DNA of 64,000 nt, from positions 92,464 through 156,463 of the forward strand of contig JAOEUK010000004.1 of the NCBI GenBank assembly GCA_028382965.1. The letters are read 5' to 3'. Made by a program: the position numbers and the translations under genes. Source of the stretch: Candidatus Puniceispirillum sp. GTDB lineage: Bacteria; Pseudomonadota; Alphaproteobacteria; Puniceispirillales; Puniceispirillaceae. The stretch's first letter is position 1. Each line of letters opens with the position of its first letter. The notes beneath the pieces are model-generated. The model was given only the letters and a program-made list of their open reading frames with translations, did not search any database and was not told the origin of the DNA. Below are positions 1 through 8,872 of the stretch, piece by piece.

Positions 1-2392
1 CGACTAGACCGGTAGAGAGGTAGGTGCGCCCACAGCAAAGAGGTCGATCTAAACTGTCGTGGGGTGTTGGGGTAAAGACCTTATAGCCAGCAACTTCCAA
101 AACTCGAACTGCAGCACGCAAGTTTTCTGGTTCAAAATAACGGTTAAAGCTGTCAACGAAAAGTAAAACAGGTGGTTTATACGCTGTTGGTGTCCCGCTA
201 TGACCGGGCTTGTTTGGCAATTCATGATTGCGAAACCATTGGCGCTGCCAGTGTGGCAAAGGACGGCGAGCTGTGAAACCAGTTAGCTTTTCACTTAGCC
301 ATGCAGCGCCGGGGATGAGATCACGCAAACGAATTAATGGAGCAATGGCTGCCATGTAAGGTGCGTATTGGGGAAGATGAGCGATAAGCCGGTCATGTAA
401 TGATAGGCCGTGAGCTTCTGTGCGCAGCGCTGTAACTTCTATTTTCATGCGCGCCATATCAACGCCAGTTGGACATTCGCGTTTACAAGCTTTGCAGGAA
501 ACACATAGTTTCATTGTTTCCATCATAGCATTGCTAGCGAGTGCTGCAGGACCAAGCTGGCCTGACAATGCTAGACGCAGACTATTTGCCCGGCCTCTGG
601 TAGAGTCCTGTTCATCGCGTGTTGCTCGAAAAGAGGGGCACATTACGCCGCCATCAAGCTTTCGGCAGGCACCATTATTATTGCACATTTCTACCGCACC
701 TTGCAGGCCGCCAGCAGCTCCGGGCCATGCATCCCAATTTAGCCTTGTTGGAAAATCATCAACGGAATATCCAGGCGCAAATCGGAAAAGTGACCGGTCG
801 TCCATTTTTGGTGCATCAGTAATTTTTCCTGGGTTAAAAATGCCTTGAGGGTCAAACATCTGTTTTACTTTCCGAAAAAGCCCAGTCATTTTTGCACCAA
901 ACATTACTTCATTAAACTCAGACCGGGCGATGCCGTCTCCATGTTCACCAGAATGCGAGCCACCATATTCTTTTACAAGTTGAAATGCTTCTTCAGCGAT
1001 GCCGCGCATCGCTGCCACATCATTGTTGTTTTTCATATCAAGAACCGGACGAACGTGAAGGCATCCAACCGAGGCATGTGCGTACCATGTACCAGTAGTG
1101 TTATATTTGGCAAAAATACGAGTCAATTTATCAGTATACTCAGCAAGATCAGGTAAACTCACAGCGCAATCTTCAACAAATGAAACAGGTTTGGCCGTTG
1201 TTTTCATTGACATCATAATATTAAGGCCAGATTTACGCATTTCACTAATTTTTTCCTGATCCTCTTTTTCAGTGAGAATAACGGTGCCGCCAGTAAAATC
1301 TGCTTCCTTGTCCCAGCCAAAACCAAGATCAGAAATCATGGCTTCTAGTGCAGCAAGACGCCGGGTGTTTTCAGCCGGATCATCTTCAGCAAATTCAACC
1401 ACTAAAACAGCTTTGGGCTGGCCCTTTATATAAGCTTCAACAGTTGGCCGAAAGAGTGAAATTGAGCGGGCTAAATCAAGCATTGTACTGTCGATCAACT
1501 CTACAGCAACTGGGTCGAGAGAGACAAGATGCTGGGCTGCGTCCATAGCTTTGTAAAATGTTGGGAAATGACATAGGCCCATTAATTTGCCCGCGGGTAA
1601 AGGGGATAGTTTCAATGTAATGGCCGTCGAGTAGGCCAGTGTACCTTCAGAGCCAACCAAGAGGTGAGCCAGGTTAACTCCATCACCAGGTTGTCCATTG
1701 GGACGAAGTGCCATTGCATCAGGGATTAGTGCGTCAATATTATAGCCACCAACACGGCGCAATACCTTTGGAAAGCTGGATAGAATGTCGTCTTGATAAG
1801 TTTTGCCCAAATTTAGGAGATTAGGCAGAATTTTGCCAAATACGCCGTTTGGCACTGGCTTTTTAGGATCATAGATACCGAAAGAGCTGTGGCTTCCATC
1901 TGCAAGAAGCGCGTCAATGGCAATAACATTATCACGCATCATGCCGTAGCGTATTGATCGGCCCCCACAGCTGTTGTTTGCAGCCATGCCGCCGATTGTT
2001 GCTCGACTTGATGTTGAGACGTCGACAGGGAACCAAAGTCCATAGGGTTTCAGCTTGCGGTTCAATTCGTCTAGAATAATTCCTGGTTCAACAACACAAA
2101 TCTGATTTTCAACGTCAAGATCCAGAATTGAATTAAGATATTTTGTATTGTCTAATACCAATGCGTTATTTACAGTTTGGCCACATTGTGATGTGCCTCC
2201 CCCTCTTGGTAAAAGAGCCATGTCTTGTTCACGACAAAAAGCGATAGTAGCTTCTATGTCCGCAATTGTTTTTGGAACAACCACGCCATGTGGCATCATT
2301 TGATAGATTGATGCATCTGTAGCATAGCGTCCACGGGTAAAGCCATCGTGGAACAGTTCGCCGGAAAGTGATCGTTTTAAGTCTTTAAACAT
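1..2392 (-). CDS. FAD-binding / Fe-S oxidoreductase (glycolate or D-lactate dehydrogenase type), partial
   Basis: The frame is open from an ATG at 2392 to the window edge, so at least 797 codons are present and the C-terminus is missing. The N-terminal half is an FAD_binding_4 (GlcD/PCMH) domain with the motif LPRGGGTSQCGQ near residue 60 and AANNSCGGRS near residue 145. A GlcD-type C-terminal FAD-oxidase domain follows, with HSGEHGDG. Near residue 640 there is a 4Fe-4S motif, CVSCKACKRECPTG. The last visible residues, LCCGRTYLSTG, begin a GlpC-like CCG domain. The family oxidises 2-hydroxy acids (D-lactate, glycolate, D-2-hydroxyglutarate) and passes electrons to quinones. Which acid is used cannot be read here. 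The gene diverges from the enoyl-CoA hydratase gene, with a palindrome just upstream of its start. Confidence 0.9.
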   Translation of the reverse strand, partial: MFKDLKRSLSGELFHDGFTRGRYATDASIYQMMPHGVVVPKTIADIEATIAFCREQDMALLPRGGGTSQCGQTVNNALVLDNTKYLNSILDLDVENQICVVEPGIILDELNRKLKPYGLWFPVDVSTSSRATIGGMAANNSCGGRSIRYGMMRDNVIAIDALLADGSHSSFGIYDPKKPVPNGVFGKILPNLLNLGKTYQDDILSSFPKVLRRVGGYNIDALIPDAMALRPNGQPGDGVNLAHLLVGSEGTLAYSTAITLKLSPLPAGKLMGLCHFPTFYKAMDAAQHLVSLDPVAVELIDSTMLDLARSISLFRPTVEAYIKGQPKAVLVVEFAEDDPAENTRRLAALEAMISDLGFGWDKEADFTGGTVILTEKEDQEKISEMRKSGLNIMMSMKTTAKPVSFVEDCAVSLPDLAEYTDKLTRIFAKYNTTGTWYAHASVGCLHVRPVLDMKNNNDVAAMRGIAEEAFQLVKEYGGSHSGEHGDGIARSEFNEVMFGAKMTGLFRKVKQMFDPQGIFNPGKITDAPKMDDRSLFRFAPGYSVDDFPTRLNWDAWPGAAGGLQGAVEMCNNNGACRKLDGGVMCPSFRATRDEQDSTRGRANSLRLALSGQLGPAALASNAMMETMKLCVSCKACKRECPTGVDMARMKIEVTALRTEAHGLSLHDRLIAHLPQYAPYMAAIAPLIRLRDLIPGAAWLSEKLTGFTARRPLPHWQRQWFRNHELPNKPGHSGTPTAYKPPVLLFVDSFNRYFEPENLRAAVRVLEVAGYKVFTPTPHDSLDRPLCCGRTYLSTGLV

Positions 2393-2427
2393 ATGTAATT
2401 TATTATCCTAAAATAATAGACATGACA

Positions 2428-2443
2428 TTTTTGTATACAAAAA
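2428..2443. promoter_or_regulatory. 16-bp perfect palindrome, GntR-like operator candidate
   Basis: TTTTTGTATACAAAAA is its own reverse complement. It lies 36 bp upstream of the FAD/Fe-S dehydrogenase start. The GTA-TAC core flanked by TT/AA matches the general FadR/FCD GntR consensus (GTM, 0-1 nt, KAC). Regulators of that class commonly control lactate and glycolate oxidase genes. Binding is inferred. Confidence 0.4.
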
Positions 2444-2472
2444 ACTGAACTAATTATACAATAAATTCCAGA

Positions 2473-2502
2473 GTTTTAACGCTCTTTTGCGGTTTTAACG
2501 CT
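2473..2502 (+). repeat. 11-bp direct repeat, two copies
   Basis: GTTTTAACGCT occurs at 2473-2483 and again at 2492-2502, a pitch of 19 bp (close to two helical turns). It lies in the divergent region between the dehydrogenase and the hydratase. It could be a tandem activator site; no partner is known. Confidence 0.4.
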
Positions 2503-2541
2503 AAAATAGTTTCCCGCTTTTTTATACTGGAGTGTACCCTA

Positions 2542-2619
2542 ATGTCCCTACCCTATGCCTCAGGTCGCCATTTTCTTAAAACATCTGAACCAACAAATGT
2601 GCCAGACTTGTTCTTTTAG
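2542..2619 (+). pseudogene. N-terminal remnant of a serine/alanine-glyoxylate aminotransferase
   Basis: An ATG-initiated frame of 25 codons contains GRHFLKTSEPTNVPD and then stops. Alphaproteobacterial serine- or alanine-glyoxylate aminotransferases start with a closely similar GRHFL..PGPTNVPDRVLRA segment, so this looks like the first 20-odd residues of such a PLP enzyme with the rest deleted. A one-base shift after PD gives LVLLVSQ, which may prolong the resemblance to about 2640. The rest of the roughly 390-residue enzyme is absent, and the enoyl-CoA hydratase gene begins 37 bp later. The neighbouring 2-hydroxyacid dehydrogenase would suit a former glyoxylate-related locus. Confidence 0.5.
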
Positions 2620-2655
2620 TTAGCCAGATGATTGTAGCCGTTGGAGGATGATATA

Positions 2656-3453
2656 ATGTCTGCTGATAAACCTGAGTTGTTGGTTGATGTTAAAGATGGA
2701 ATAGCTCTGGTGACATTGAATAGGCCTCAGGCTCGGAACGCACTAACATTTAAAATGTATGAAGATCTTGCGGCACTCTGCTCAAGGGCTGGTGGCGTGA
2801 GTGATACTGATCATGTCAAAGCTATTATTATTTTTGGTGCAGGAAAAAAGTCATTTGCTGCGGGAACAGATATCAGCCAATTTACGGCGTTCACGAAAAC
2901 TAAGGATGGATTGGAGTATGAAGAAAAGGTTGAGTCCGTTATCAACCAGATCGAAACTTGCAAAGTACCTGTCATTGCTGCACTTCATGGCGCAGTAACT
3001 GGAGGTGGTTTGATGATTGCATCGGCGGCTCATGTACGTATTGCGAGCAGCGCTGCTATCGCGGGAATGCCAATTGCCCGAACACTTGGGAATTGTTTGG
3101 CTGTCTCTAATTTACGTCGCCTTACAGCTCTATTAGGTGAGTCACGTGTTTCTCATATGATTTTAACAGCAGAACTTCTGGATGCTGATGCACTTTTTGT
3201 TAGTGGTTTTGTTCATGAAATTTTGCTGGATCAAGATAAGTTAATGACCCGTGCTATTCAGATTGCTGAAAGAATGAAACATATGGCCCCTCTGACTATT
3301 CAAGCAAGCCTTGAGGGGCTACGTCGTTTGCGGCAAGCTGCCCCTTTGCCAGATGACCATGATTTAATTGAGCGCAGCTACGGTAGTGCTGATTTTGCTG
3401 AAGGGGTTAACGCTTTTTTAGAGAAGCGTAAGCCAAATTGGCAGGGTAGATAG
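2656..3453 (+). CDS. Enoyl-CoA hydratase/isomerase family protein
   Basis: This is a 265-residue crotonase-fold protein. I start it at the ATG at 2656, because GGAGG at 2643-2647 sits 8 bases ahead; an in-frame TTG at 2641 lies before that ribosome site. The N-terminal strand carries LNRPQARNAL, and the CoA/oxyanion-hole loop reads KSFAAGTDISQF. The second oxyanion segment is HGAVTGGGLMIASAAHVRIA, where the usual glutamate-rich catalytic pattern is replaced, so true hydratase activity is uncertain. The family also contains isomerases, hydrolases and decarboxylases. The gene ends 17 bp before the convergent end of leuA. No operon partner is visible, and the substrate is unknown. Confidence 0.85.
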   Translation: MSADKPELLVDVKDGIALVTLNRPQARNALTFKMYEDLAALCSRAGGVSDTDHVKAIIIFGAGKKSFAAGTDISQFTAFTKTKDGLEYEEKVESVINQIETCKVPVIAALHGAVTGGGLMIASAAHVRIASSAAIAGMPIARTLGNCLAVSNLRRLTALLGESRVSHMILTAELLDADALFVSGFVHEILLDQDKLMTRAIQIAERMKHMAPLTIQASLEGLRRLRQAAPLPDDHDLIERSYGSADFAEGVNAFLEKRKPNWQGR

Positions 3454-3470
3454 GTTGGCTGATGCTCTGT

Positions 3471-5159
3471 TTACGAGGGCTTTGCCAATTTATTAATTGC
3501 ACTGATCACAGCAAGAATTGGTGCGAGTGTAATGGATGTGTCAATGCCAACACCGTAGACTGATTCTTGTTTGTTTTGTATTTCACCATACGTCAGCTCA
3601 ACATATGCGGCCGCTTCTGCTTTGGACGTTGCTGAACGGGTATTCTGCCCAAAATCTGCAAGCCGGAAGGCAAGATCAAACTTCTTACGAATTGCATTGA
3701 TGAAGGCTGAAATAGGCCCATTGCCTGTTGCGCTGATGCTGACCTCGTTACCATTATAGAGTAGCGTTGCTGTAACACGTTCAGTTTTGCCTTGACGACT
3801 TGCCCGAAATGACTCAAAGCTGACAAGCTTGAATGGTCCCTTGGGATTGATGTAATGAGTATTGGCAAGCTCCCAGATCCGCTGACTAGAAATTTCCTTA
3901 CCGGTAGTATCAGCTTCGTTTTGAACAATGCCCGAAAACTCAACCTCTGCGCCCCGTGGCAAACGAATATGATGATCCGCCTCAAGCAAGTAAGCTGCCC
4001 CAGCTTTACCAGACTGTGAGTTTACTCGAATAATTGCTTCAAAGGTCCGTCCAATATCAGCTGGGTCAATTGGTAGATATGGGACTTCCCACACATCACT
4101 ATTTGATTCAGCCAACGCCTCGACACCTTTTCGGATAGCGTCTTGATGACTGCCGGAAAAAGCTGTGTGAACAAGTTTTCCCGCATAAGGATGCCGTTCA
4201 TGAATTGACAACTGGTTGCAAAATTCTGCAGTTTCGATTAGCTGATTAATGTTGGTGAAATCTAAATGAGGATCAACACCTTGAGTAAACATGTTTAAAC
4301 CAAGTGTGACCAGGTCAACATTTCCAGTTCGCTCACCATTTCCAAATAAAGTGCCCTCAACACGATCTGCCCCTGCCATAAGGGCAAGTTCAGTCGCTGC
4401 AACTGCGCAACCTCGGTCATTGTGAGGATGCAACGATAGAATCACAGAATCACGATTTGAAAAATTACGCCCCATCCATTCGATCTGATCAGCGTGAATA
4501 TTTGGCGTTGACATCTCAACAGTTGACGGCAAATTTATAATTGTAGGATTTTCAGTGCTTGATTCCCAGATTTCCATAACTGCTTCACAAACATCCAGTG
4601 CATAGTCCAATTCAGTGCCGGTAAAACTTTCTGGACTGTACTGCAAACGCAAATTACCTTCACCAAAGCCTGTTAAACGGTCGGCAACCATTTTTGCCCC
4701 GTCAGTTGCAATTTTTTTGACCCCGTCGCGATCTGTTTTAAAAACAACCCGCCTTTGCAAAGTGCTTGTCGAATTGTAGAGATGTAAAATGGCATTTGGC
4801 GCGCCACGCAAGGATTCAATAGTCCGATCAATCAGTTGTTCACGGGCTTGGGTAAGGACTTGAATGGTAACATCTGATGGCACATATCCACCTTCTATCA
4901 ATTCGCGGAGAAAATTAAAATCGGTGTCGGATGCGGCTGGAAACCCAACTTCAATTTCTTTAAAACCCATAGACACAAGCATTTTGAACATTTTCATTTT
5001 GCGTGCACTATCCATTGGCTCGATAAGCGCTTGATTGCCGTCGCGCAAATCAACGGAACACCAGATAGGAGCGGATTTGATTTGTTTGTTTGGCCATGTT
5101 CGGTTGCTTAGATCTGGACCAATAAATGGACGATATTTGTTATGAGCTAGGGTTGCCAT
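3471..5159 (-). CDS. leuA: 2-isopropylmalate synthase (long form)
   Basis: This 562-residue enzyme condenses acetyl-CoA with 2-oxoisovalerate, the first committed step of leucine synthesis. The HMGL-like TIM barrel starts with WCSVDLRDGNQALIEPM near residue 35, where R and D belong to the active site. The metal-binding HPHNDRG is near residue 245. The C-terminal part (about 430-560) is the LeuA regulatory dimer domain, ending with VYGVGIDTSITLAPILAV. The length matches the LeuA2 type found in actinobacteria and many alphaproteobacteria. The start is the ATG at 5159, preceded by a GAGAAG ribosome site. It diverges from lepA across 212 bp, and I saw no convincing leucine-rich leader peptide there. 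Confidence 0.97.
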   Translation of the reverse strand: MATLAHNKYRPFIGPDLSNRTWPNKQIKSAPIWCSVDLRDGNQALIEPMDSARKMKMFKMLVSMGFKEIEVGFPAASDTDFNFLRELIEGGYVPSDVTIQVLTQAREQLIDRTIESLRGAPNAILHLYNSTSTLQRRVVFKTDRDGVKKIATDGAKMVADRLTGFGEGNLRLQYSPESFTGTELDYALDVCEAVMEIWESSTENPTIINLPSTVEMSTPNIHADQIEWMGRNFSNRDSVILSLHPHNDRGCAVAATELALMAGADRVEGTLFGNGERTGNVDLVTLGLNMFTQGVDPHLDFTNINQLIETAEFCNQLSIHERHPYAGKLVHTAFSGSHQDAIRKGVEALAESNSDVWEVPYLPIDPADIGRTFEAIIRVNSQSGKAGAAYLLEADHHIRLPRGAEVEFSGIVQNEADTTGKEISSQRIWELANTHYINPKGPFKLVSFESFRASRQGKTERVTATLLYNGNEVSISATGNGPISAFINAIRKKFDLAFRLADFGQNTRSATSKAEAAAYVELTYGEIQNKQESVYGVGIDTSITLAPILAVISAINKLAKPS

Positions 5160-5371
5160 CAGCTTCTCGTTGTCTAAAAAATCAAAAAATTATTGTGTGT
5201 TGAATAAGGATGCATTCCTTATCTATACTCGTAAGAGCCAAGGGAAAACAGAAAAAAGATCAAGAAAATTTCTACAAATAAGGGAATAAATGCGGTATTT
5301 CTAAAGAAATTGTAGTATAGCAAAGCTAGATTAATTGCTTCCACCTAAATTACGAGATTGCACTCTAAGCT

Positions 5372-7174
5372 ATGATCAAAACTGACCAGATTCGTAATTT
5401 CTCTATCATCGCTCACATCGACCACGGTAAATCAACTATAGCAGACCGATTAATTCAGGTGTGTGGTGGTTTAAGTGATAGGGAAATGACAGAACAAGTC
5501 CTGGATAGCATGGATATTGAACGTGAGCGTGGTATAACTATAAAAGCTCAAACAGTGCGTTTAGATTATCAGGCAAAAGATGGCAAATCTTATGTGCTGA
5601 ATTTGATGGATACACCAGGTCATGTTGACTTTGGCTATGAGGTGTCACGGTCATTATCAGCTTGTGAAGGCTCATTACTGATCGTTGATGCTAGTCAAGG
5701 GGTTGAAGCCCAGACCTTAGCAAATGTTTATCAGGCAATTGATGCTGACCATGAGATTGTGCCTGTTCTGAATAAAATTGACCTTCCTGCTGCTGAACCT
5801 GAGAGGGTAAAAGCGCAAATCGAAGAAGTTATTGGTTTGCCTTCTGATGATGCAATTGCAGCTTCTGCAAAAACAGGTGAAGGGATTGCCGAGATTCTTG
5901 AGGCGCTGGTAACAAAATTACCACCTCCAAAAGGGAGTGCAGATGCGCCGTTACAGGCATTGTTAGTTGATAGCTGGTATGACGCTTATCTTGGCGTCAT
6001 GACATTAGTGCGAGTGCGGCATGGTGTGCTGAGAAAGGGCATGAAAATCCGGATGATGGCTACTGGAGCTAATCATGTTGTCGAACGTGTTGGCGTGTTT
6101 GCGCCAAAACCAGTTTCTATTGAAGAGCTTGGTCCTGGTGAAATAGGTTTTATTAATGCTGGTGTAAAGCGTGTTGCTGATGCAAAAGTTGGTGACACAA
6201 TTACAGAAGAACGTCGTCAAACTGAGGAAGCGCTGCCTGGGTTTGCGCCATCAGTGCAAGTAGTGTTTTGTGGGTTGTTTCCGGTGGATGCGAATGATTT
6301 TAGTGGGCTTCGTGACGCACTGGAAAAGCTCTCGCTTAATGACGCCTCGTTTTCATTCGAAGCGGAAACATCTGCTGCTTTAGGTTTTGGCTTTCGGTGC
6401 GGATTTCTGGGATTGCTTCATATGGAAGTGATTCGTGAACGGCTTAACCGTGAATTTAATCTCGAACTCATTTCAACTGCGCCATCAGTAGTCTATAAAA
6501 TGACCATTACTGATGGAAAGCAGCTAGACCTCCATAATCCAGCTGATATGCCTGAAATAACTCGCCTATCAATGATTGAAGAGCCTTGGATTAAAGCCAC
6601 GATAATGACGCCGGATGAGTTTCTTGGTCCGGTCTTGACTCTTTGTACTGAGCGCCGTGGAGAACAGATTGATCTGACCTATGCAGGAAATCGGGCTATG
6701 GCAGTTTACCGTTTACCCCTCAATGAAGTTGTCTTTGATTTCTATGATCGACTAAAATCCATCACACGAGGTTATGCCAGCTTTGATTATGCCATTGACT
6801 CATATCGTGAAGGTGACCTTGTTAAAGTCTTAATACTTGTGAATGGAGACCCCGTCGATGCTCTTTCCATGATTGTACATCGTGATCAAGCAGAGGGAAA
6901 GGGACGTGCCATTTGCGTTCGATTAAAAGACCTTGTTCCTCGACAAATGTTTAAGGTTGCGATTCAAGCGGCTATAGGCGGCAAGGTAATAGCACGTGAG
7001 ACCATTGCTGCATTAAGAAAAGATGTCACTGCAAAATGTTATGGTGGTGATATTTCGCGCAAAAAGAAGCTTCTTGAAAAGCAAAAAGAGGGAAAAAAGA
7101 AGATGCGGCAGTTTGGTAAGGTGGAGATACCGCAGAACGCATTTTTTGAAGCATTAAAGATGGGTGATAACTAG
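5372..7174 (+). CDS. lepA: Translation elongation factor 4 (LepA)
   Basis: This is a 600-residue translational GTPase, the usual LepA length. Visible motifs are G1 AHIDHGKST near residue 14, switch region ERGITIK, G3 DTPGHVD near 80 and G4 NKID near 135. Domain II, the EF-G-like domains III and V, and the LepA-specific C-terminal domain ([20 protein letters not shown]) follow. The protein binds the ribosome and affects initiation, elongation or back-translocation under ionic stress. It stands alone, divergent from leuA. The run of T after its stop has no clear hairpin. Confidence 0.98.
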   Translation: MIKTDQIRNFSIIAHIDHGKSTIADRLIQVCGGLSDREMTEQVLDSMDIERERGITIKAQTVRLDYQAKDGKSYVLNLMDTPGHVDFGYEVSRSLSACEGSLLIVDASQGVEAQTLANVYQAIDADHEIVPVLNKIDLPAAEPERVKAQIEEVIGLPSDDAIAASAKTGEGIAEILEALVTKLPPPKGSADAPLQALLVDSWYDAYLGVMTLVRVRHGVLRKGMKIRMMATGANHVVERVGVFAPKPVSIEELGPGEIGFINAGVKRVADAKVGDTITEERRQTEEALPGFAPSVQVVFCGLFPVDANDFSGLRDALEKLSLNDASFSFEAETSAALGFGFRCGFLGLLHMEVIRERLNREFNLELISTAPSVVYKMTITDGKQLDLHNPADMPEITRLSMIEEPWIKATIMTPDEFLGPVLTLCTERRGEQIDLTYAGNRAMAVYRLPLNEVVFDFYDRLKSITRGYASFDYAIDSYREGDLVKVLILVNGDPVDALSMIVHRDQAEGKGRAICVRLKDLVPRQMFKVAIQAAIGGKVIARETIAALRKDVTAKCYGGDISRKKKLLEKQKEGKKKMRQFGKVEIPQNAFFEALKMGDN

Positions 7175-7249
7175 GTTTAATTTTTTTTGTATTAGGTTTT
7201 TTGAGATTAGCCGAGTTAGTAGATGTTCTTTGTGATGGGCAAATACTTT

Positions 7250-7654
7250 CTATTTGTCACCACTCCGCCTTAATGTACTTGCTCTTGATCTGTGCTTCAA
7301 TTTGGAGTCGCCTATCATTTTGCTAATCAGCCAAAAAATTATGGATAGCGATAATAAGACCAAAGCTGCGGGCCATCCCAGAATTGTCGCAATGATTGGG
7401 TGCCATAGGAAAGTCGAACATTTTAGGGCAATTATTAAGCCACATGGGTCGATAAAGCGGCTGATTATAGCTTCGCTGACTTGAAGTGATCCGGGGTTGT
7501 GTGAGTACCAGAGCCTACCCAAAGACGCACTTGGACTAAATGTACTGGTTAGGTCGAGCCAAATGGCATAAAATGCCAACAGGCTGGAAATCATAGCTAG
7601 AATGCGGAAAACGTATTTCATTGCAATGCTATCTTGTCCAGATAAAGCGTTCAT
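7250..7654 (-). CDS. Small multi-spanning membrane protein, uncharacterised
   Basis: This is a predicted 134-residue protein with an N-terminal membrane segment (VFRILAMISSLLAFYAIWL), a central soluble part with LGRLWYSHNPGSLQVSEAI, and a strong C-terminal segment (AALVLLSLSIIFWLI) followed by a basic tail. The middle resembles short alphaproteobacterial inner-membrane proteins of unknown function carrying an 'L...W...P..L...Q..I.R' stretch, which supports real coding. The start is ambiguous: ATG at 7654 has no ribosome site, and ATG at 7621 has a weak GGA about 12 bases upstream. It is convergent with lepA. Function is unknown. Confidence 0.65.
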   Translation of the reverse strand: MNALSGQDSIAMKYVFRILAMISSLLAFYAIWLDLTSTFSPSASLGRLWYSHNPGSLQVSEAIISRFIDPCGLIIALKCSTFLWHPIIATILGWPAALVLLSLSIIFWLISKMIGDSKLKHRSRASTLRRSGDK

Positions 7655-7743
7655 AAAGAAATTATATTATCTGTTAAATTTTGGCGAGACAACCACATTT
7701 GCTAGTCTGGAGTTTAAGTCCAATAAATATTATGTCAGAGCAT

Positions 7744-7773
7744 AAAAAAATTCGCTTATGAAAGTGTAAGCGA
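7744..7773 (-). terminator. Rho-independent terminator, minus strand
   Basis: Stems 7752-7758 and 7767-7773 (TCGCTTA/TAAGCGA) enclose an 8-base loop. On the minus strand they are followed by seven U. Nothing similar follows on the plus strand. It would stop transcription arriving from the small minus-strand gene at 7942-8109, which would otherwise run antisense through tRNA-Ser. Confidence 0.65.
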
Positions 7774-7828
7774 TTAAATCTCCTCTAGTTTACATATGTT
7801 TGTTGGACTGATAAGTTCGCCTCATATT

Positions 7829-7918
7829 GGAGGGGTGGCCGAGTGGCTTAAGGCGCACGCTTGGAAAGCGTGTTGAGGTTAACACTTCACCGGGGTTCGA
7901 ATCCCCGTCCCTCCGCCA
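7829..7918 (+). tRNA. tRNA-Ser (anticodon GGA)
   Basis: This is a 90-nt class II tRNA. The acceptor GGAGGGG pairs with TCCCTCC, with one G-T wobble. The D arm contains GGCTTAAGGC, the anticodon loop reads TTGGAAA giving GGA, and a long variable arm follows. The T arm is CGGGG-TTCGAAT-CCCCG and CCA is encoded. It reads UCC/UCU serine codons. No integrase gene and no second copy of the 3' end were seen in the window. Confidence 0.96.
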
Positions 7919-7941
7919 TATTCTCCAAATCATTAACGGGT

Positions 7942-8109
7942 CTATGAATTTCTCCAGATGAAGACAAGGTTCACCAACGGTGCTACTGCCCACAGTATTG
8001 CTGAACTCCAGAGCATCAGACTCTTTGGCAAACCATGCCCAATAAGAAATCCTGCACATAGCATCAATAAAAGGACGTTCAGTCCTATCGCGCTAGTTTT
8101 TAAAGTCAT
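7942..8109 (-). CDS. 55-residue two-helix membrane protein
   Basis: This short gene reads MTLKTSAIGLNVLLLMLCAG and then a second hydrophobic segment, SSAILWAVAPLVNLVFIW, ending in RNS. I start at the ATG at 8109 because AGGAG lies 6 bases upstream; another ATG at 8115 directly abuts the AGGAG. Two helices separated by a short GLPKS turn suggest a hairpin in the inner membrane. Its transcript would run antisense to tRNA-Ser and end at the terminator at 7744-7773. It is unrelated to anything I recognise. Confidence 0.55.
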   Translation of the reverse strand: MTLKTSAIGLNVLLLMLCAGFLIGHGLPKSLMLWSSAILWAVAPLVNLVFIWRNS

Positions 8110-8176
8110 GTTCATCTCCTCTAATGCATAGATAGTCTACTTTACTGAAATACCAAAACCATATTAAAGTCTGAGT

Positions 8177-8521
8177 ATGAGAACTCTATTCATCATACCT
8201 CTGGTTCTAATGTCTCTGGTTTCATTTCCTAGTTGGGGCTTAACTATCAATGAATTGGTTGTTCGTGCAGGCCTCTTTTACGAGAAATTCACTGCAACTC
8301 CATTCACTGGTGAAGTTGATGAAGGACTACAAAAAGGTTTAATTAAGGGCGGGAAAAAGGAGGGTTCTTGGGAGCACTACCATCCTAATGGACAACTGTT
8401 TTACAGAGGGGAATATAAGAATGGCAGGGAAAATGGGTATTGGGTTGGTTACCACTCAGACGGAAGGGAAATAAAGGAATATACAGGTACCTTTAAGAGA
8501 GGTCGGAAGGTGAGTGACTGA
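8177..8521 (+). CDS. Secreted MORN-repeat-variant protein
   Basis: This is a 114-residue protein with a signal peptide (hydrophobic FIIPLVLMSLVSFPSWG, no lipobox cysteine). Two to three MORN_2-type repeats follow: GSWEHYHPNGQLFYRGEYKN, then GYWVGYHSDGREI and YTGTFKRG. Such repeats occur in YwqK-like proteins and in periplasmic proteins of unknown role, where they are thought to mediate protein or lipid contacts. The gene is divergent from the 55-residue membrane protein, 67 bp away. No partner is evident. Coding is convincing; function is not known. Confidence 0.75.
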   Translation: MRTLFIIPLVLMSLVSFPSWGLTINELVVRAGLFYEKFTATPFTGEVDEGLQKGLIKGGKKEGSWEHYHPNGQLFYRGEYKNGRENGYWVGYHSDGREIKEYTGTFKRGRKVSD

Positions 8522-8598
8522 GAAGCATGAACCTTATCGATGAATTCAAATCCAACATCCTCCGAGACGTTGACATACGTCTTTAAAGAGAGTTGTCG

Positions 8599-8763
8599 AT
8601 GGCACTTTATTTTTTTATTGCCAATGTAAAGCTCGATGAGGGCAACAGCTTTTATGATGAAGTGGAGGTTATCTTTAACAGAGGCGGTGCAGAGGAATTA
8701 AAAGAATTCCTGTATAGAATGATTGAGATGCTTGAAGGTTTTCAAGGAGAGAGCGCTAATTAA
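8599..8763 (+). CDS. 54-residue hypothetical protein
   Basis: The frame starts MALYFFIANVKLDEGNSFYD, has an acidic middle and ends in MIEMLEGFQGESAN. A GAGAG ribosome site sits 6 bases before the ATG. The composition is that of a soluble alpha/beta protein and not a random frame. It lies tail to tail with the methyltransferase gene. Family unknown. Confidence 0.45.
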   Translation: MALYFFIANVKLDEGNSFYDEVEVIFNRGGAEELKEFLYRMIEMLEGFQGESAN

Positions 8764-8872
8764 CCTCCAAAACATCTCTTCCATAGGCTTGAACGTCATC
8801 GTACGTGGTCAGTGTTGCGCGGCCAGAGTTCTCTGGATAGGGGCCTTGGGTGATGTATTGATAGGCCCCCGA

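Noticed and set aside
420..1548. Several plus-strand open frames
   Set aside because: They are shadows antisense to the FAD/Fe-S dehydrogenase, which carries clear family motifs.
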